This document shows, in pieces, positions 5,136-6,301 of a stretch of 6,301 nt of DNA. Position 1 is the first letter of the stretch. Each line of letters starts with the position of its first letter. The position numbers and the translations under genes were made by a program. The DNA comes from DATJZH01 sp052146815. GTDB lineage: Bacteria > Actinomycetota > Actinomycetes > Streptosporangiales > Streptosporangiaceae. The notes under the pieces were generated by a model that saw nothing but the letters and a program-made list of their open reading frames with translations, was not told the origin of the DNA and did no database searches. The stretch lies in contig JBKQMG010000293.1 of the NCBI GenBank assembly GCA_052146815.1, forward strand, positions 1 to 6,301, written 5' to 3'.

Positions 5136-6301
5136 ATGCGGCGTGCTGCCCTGGCCGCCGTCCTGGTGGCGGTGACCGTCGTGCTGCAGCTGACCGTCAT
5201 CAACCGGCTGCCGCTGGCCGGCGCCGGGTCGCCCGACCTGGTCCTGCTCGTGGTGGTCGCGCTGGGGCTATGCGGCGGCCCGATCCTGGGCGCGGTCACG
5301 GGCTTTTGCGCAGGCCTCTGCCTGGATCTGGCCCCGCCGGCCAGCCAGCTGATCGGCCAGTACGCGCTCGTGCTGTGCATCGTCGGCTATACGTGCGGGC
5401 GACTGCGGGGCACCCTCGGCCGTCCGCCCCGGCTGTCCCTGCTGGCCCTGATCTGCGCGGCAGCGGCGGCAGTAGTCGGCGAGGCGCTGTCCGCCGGACT
5501 CAGCCTCGTCCTGGATCCGGCCGGCGTCAGCCTCGCCTCGGTGCGCCAGGCACTGCCGAGCTCGGCGGCGTACGACGTCGTGCTCAGCCCTTTCGTGCTG
5601 GCGGCGATCGTGGCCCTCACCAACTGGGCGGGCGCCGGGCAGGCCCAGGCCGCGCGCGATCCCGCGCAGCCGGGCGGCTCGGCGCGGAGGCAGACAGCGC
5701 CCGGCGGCGCCGCGGCGGGCGGCACGGTAGGCCTGTCCAGCGGAGCGGGGCTGCTCGGCGGCGTCGGCTGGCTGGCCGGGCCGGTGTCGGCCCGCGCGGC
5801 CCGCAAGGCCGCCGGGCGCACCCCGAACCTGAGCGAGAAATCCGCCCGCTCCGGGGACGGCTGGATCGGCCGCAGGCCGCCCTCCTGGCGCGGAGCGGCG
5901 GCCGGCGTCCGGGCCGGCGCCCCCCGCAAGCTGTCCGCCGCGCACGGGGTCGCCGGCAGCGCTGCGCGGTCGAGTCAGGGTCCCCGTCCGGCCGCCCGCC
6001 CGGTGAACCTGCGGCTCGGCGGCAAGCGCCCGCCGGGCGGCGCGGCCGGTGGCCAGCGCCGGATCGCAGCGGCGGGACTGCCCCGCATCGGCTTTTCCGC
6101 GGGCAGCGGCCGCGGCGGCCCGGCGCGGCCTGGCAGCGGCCGTGCCCGCTGGGCCTCGGGGCAGGGCCGGCCGGGCCGCGGCGGCGGCAGCCGTGCGGCG
6201 CGCACGCCGGACGTCCGGTTCAGCCCCAGCATCGGCCAGCGGCCCGGCGCAGGCCGCAGCCCCGCGCGCGTCCGCACGCCGTCCTTCGGCCGTTCCCCGG
6301 G
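5136..6301 (+). CDS. mreD: Rod shape-determining membrane protein MreD, with a long basic tail (3' end outside the window)
   Basis: The frame stays open from ATG 5136 to the window end: 388 codons so far, no stop. Residues 1-165 are MreD-like, with hydrophobic segments at about 5-24, 33-61, 74-92, 100-124 and 146-165 and the typical SPDLVLLVVVALGL near the start of the second. MreD anchors MreB and MreC in the elongasome. MreD proteins usually end soon after the last helix, at roughly 160-220 residues. Here at least 220 more follow, very rich in Gly, Arg, Ala and Pro, with only about four acidic residues. GSGR recurs at 323-326 and 333-336, and RGG-like and RxPSFGR-like pieces occur near the end. 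Third codon positions stay G/C-rich through the tail, supporting one continuous gene. By the positive-inside rule the tail would be cytoplasmic. A sequencing frameshift that joins another frame cannot be excluded. Confidence 0.85.
   Translation, partial: MRRAALAAVLVAVTVVLQLTVINRLPLAGAGSPDLVLLVVVALGLCGGPILGAVTGFCAGLCLDLAPPASQLIGQYALVLCIVGYTCGRLRGTLGRPPRLSLLALICAAAAAVVGEALSAGLSLVLDPAGVSLASVRQALPSSAAYDVVLSPFVLAAIVALTNWAGAGQAQAARDPAQPGGSARRQTAPGGAAAGGTVGLSSGAGLLGGVGWLAGPVSARAARKAAGRTPNLSEKSARSGDGWIGRRPPSWRGAAAGVRAGAPRKLSAAHGVAGSAARSSQGPRPAARPVNLRLGGKRPPGGAAGGQRRIAAAGLPRIGFSAGSGRGGPARPGSGRARWASGQGRPGRGGGSRAARTPDVRFSPSIGQRPGAGRSPARVRTPSFGRSP

Noticed and set aside
3893..5380. A 495-codon minus-strand frame opposite mreB, mreC and mreD
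   Set aside because: It covers three conserved genes on the other strand and shows the Arg/Pro/Ala-rich, motif-free composition typical of shadows in high-GC DNA.
1..6301. CRISPR arrays, insertion sequences, tRNA or rRNA genes, attachment sites
   Set aside because: I saw no regular spaced repeats, transposase motifs, terminal inverted repeats, tRNA-like cloverleaf ends or rRNA signatures.

Overview
The window looks like chromosomal DNA of a high-GC, probably filamentous, actinomycete. The evidence is very high G+C with G or C in most third codon positions, GTG starts, a DUF4233 gene coupled to folC, and an MreB close to the Streptomyces type followed by mreC and mreD. Rod-shaped relatives such as mycobacteria and corynebacteria lack mreB. 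I cannot name a genus. All genes I can support lie on the + strand; the long minus-strand open frames are composition shadows.

Layout. 1-273 is non-coding upstream DNA with two GGG/CCC-type imperfect palindromes that resemble DosR/DevR boxes. 274-708 encodes a small flavin/F420 split-barrel protein (pyridoxamine 5'-phosphate oxidase-like), and a GC-rich hairpin spans its stop codon. 818-2335 is folC and 2332-2649 is a DUF4233 membrane protein; the two overlap by four bases. An intrinsic-type terminator (2683-2723) closes that unit. 2724-3054 is a long leader for mreB with an AT-rich promoter-like patch, a possible 83-codon leader ORF whose stop overlaps the mreB start, a set of mutually exclusive hairpin arms, and a small hairpin over the mreB ribosome binding site. 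mreB (3055-4086), mreC (best start 4169, to 5134) and mreD (5136 to beyond the window end) follow.

How the genes work together. FolC makes folylpolyglutamates. MreB, MreC and MreD form the cytoskeletal and membrane scaffold of the elongasome or, in sporulating actinomycetes, of spore-wall synthesis; pbp2 and rodA-type genes would be expected just past the window. The order folC - DUF4233 - (ndk) - mreBCD matches the Streptomyces arrangement as I remember it, except that ndk is not between DUF4233 and mreB, and a split-barrel gene rather than valS precedes folC.

Most of the window is ordinary housekeeping sequence. The least expected parts are the structured mreB leader and a basic Gly/Arg/Pro-rich tail of more than 220 residues on MreD. 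I did not find a defence, mobile or otherwise clearly new system.
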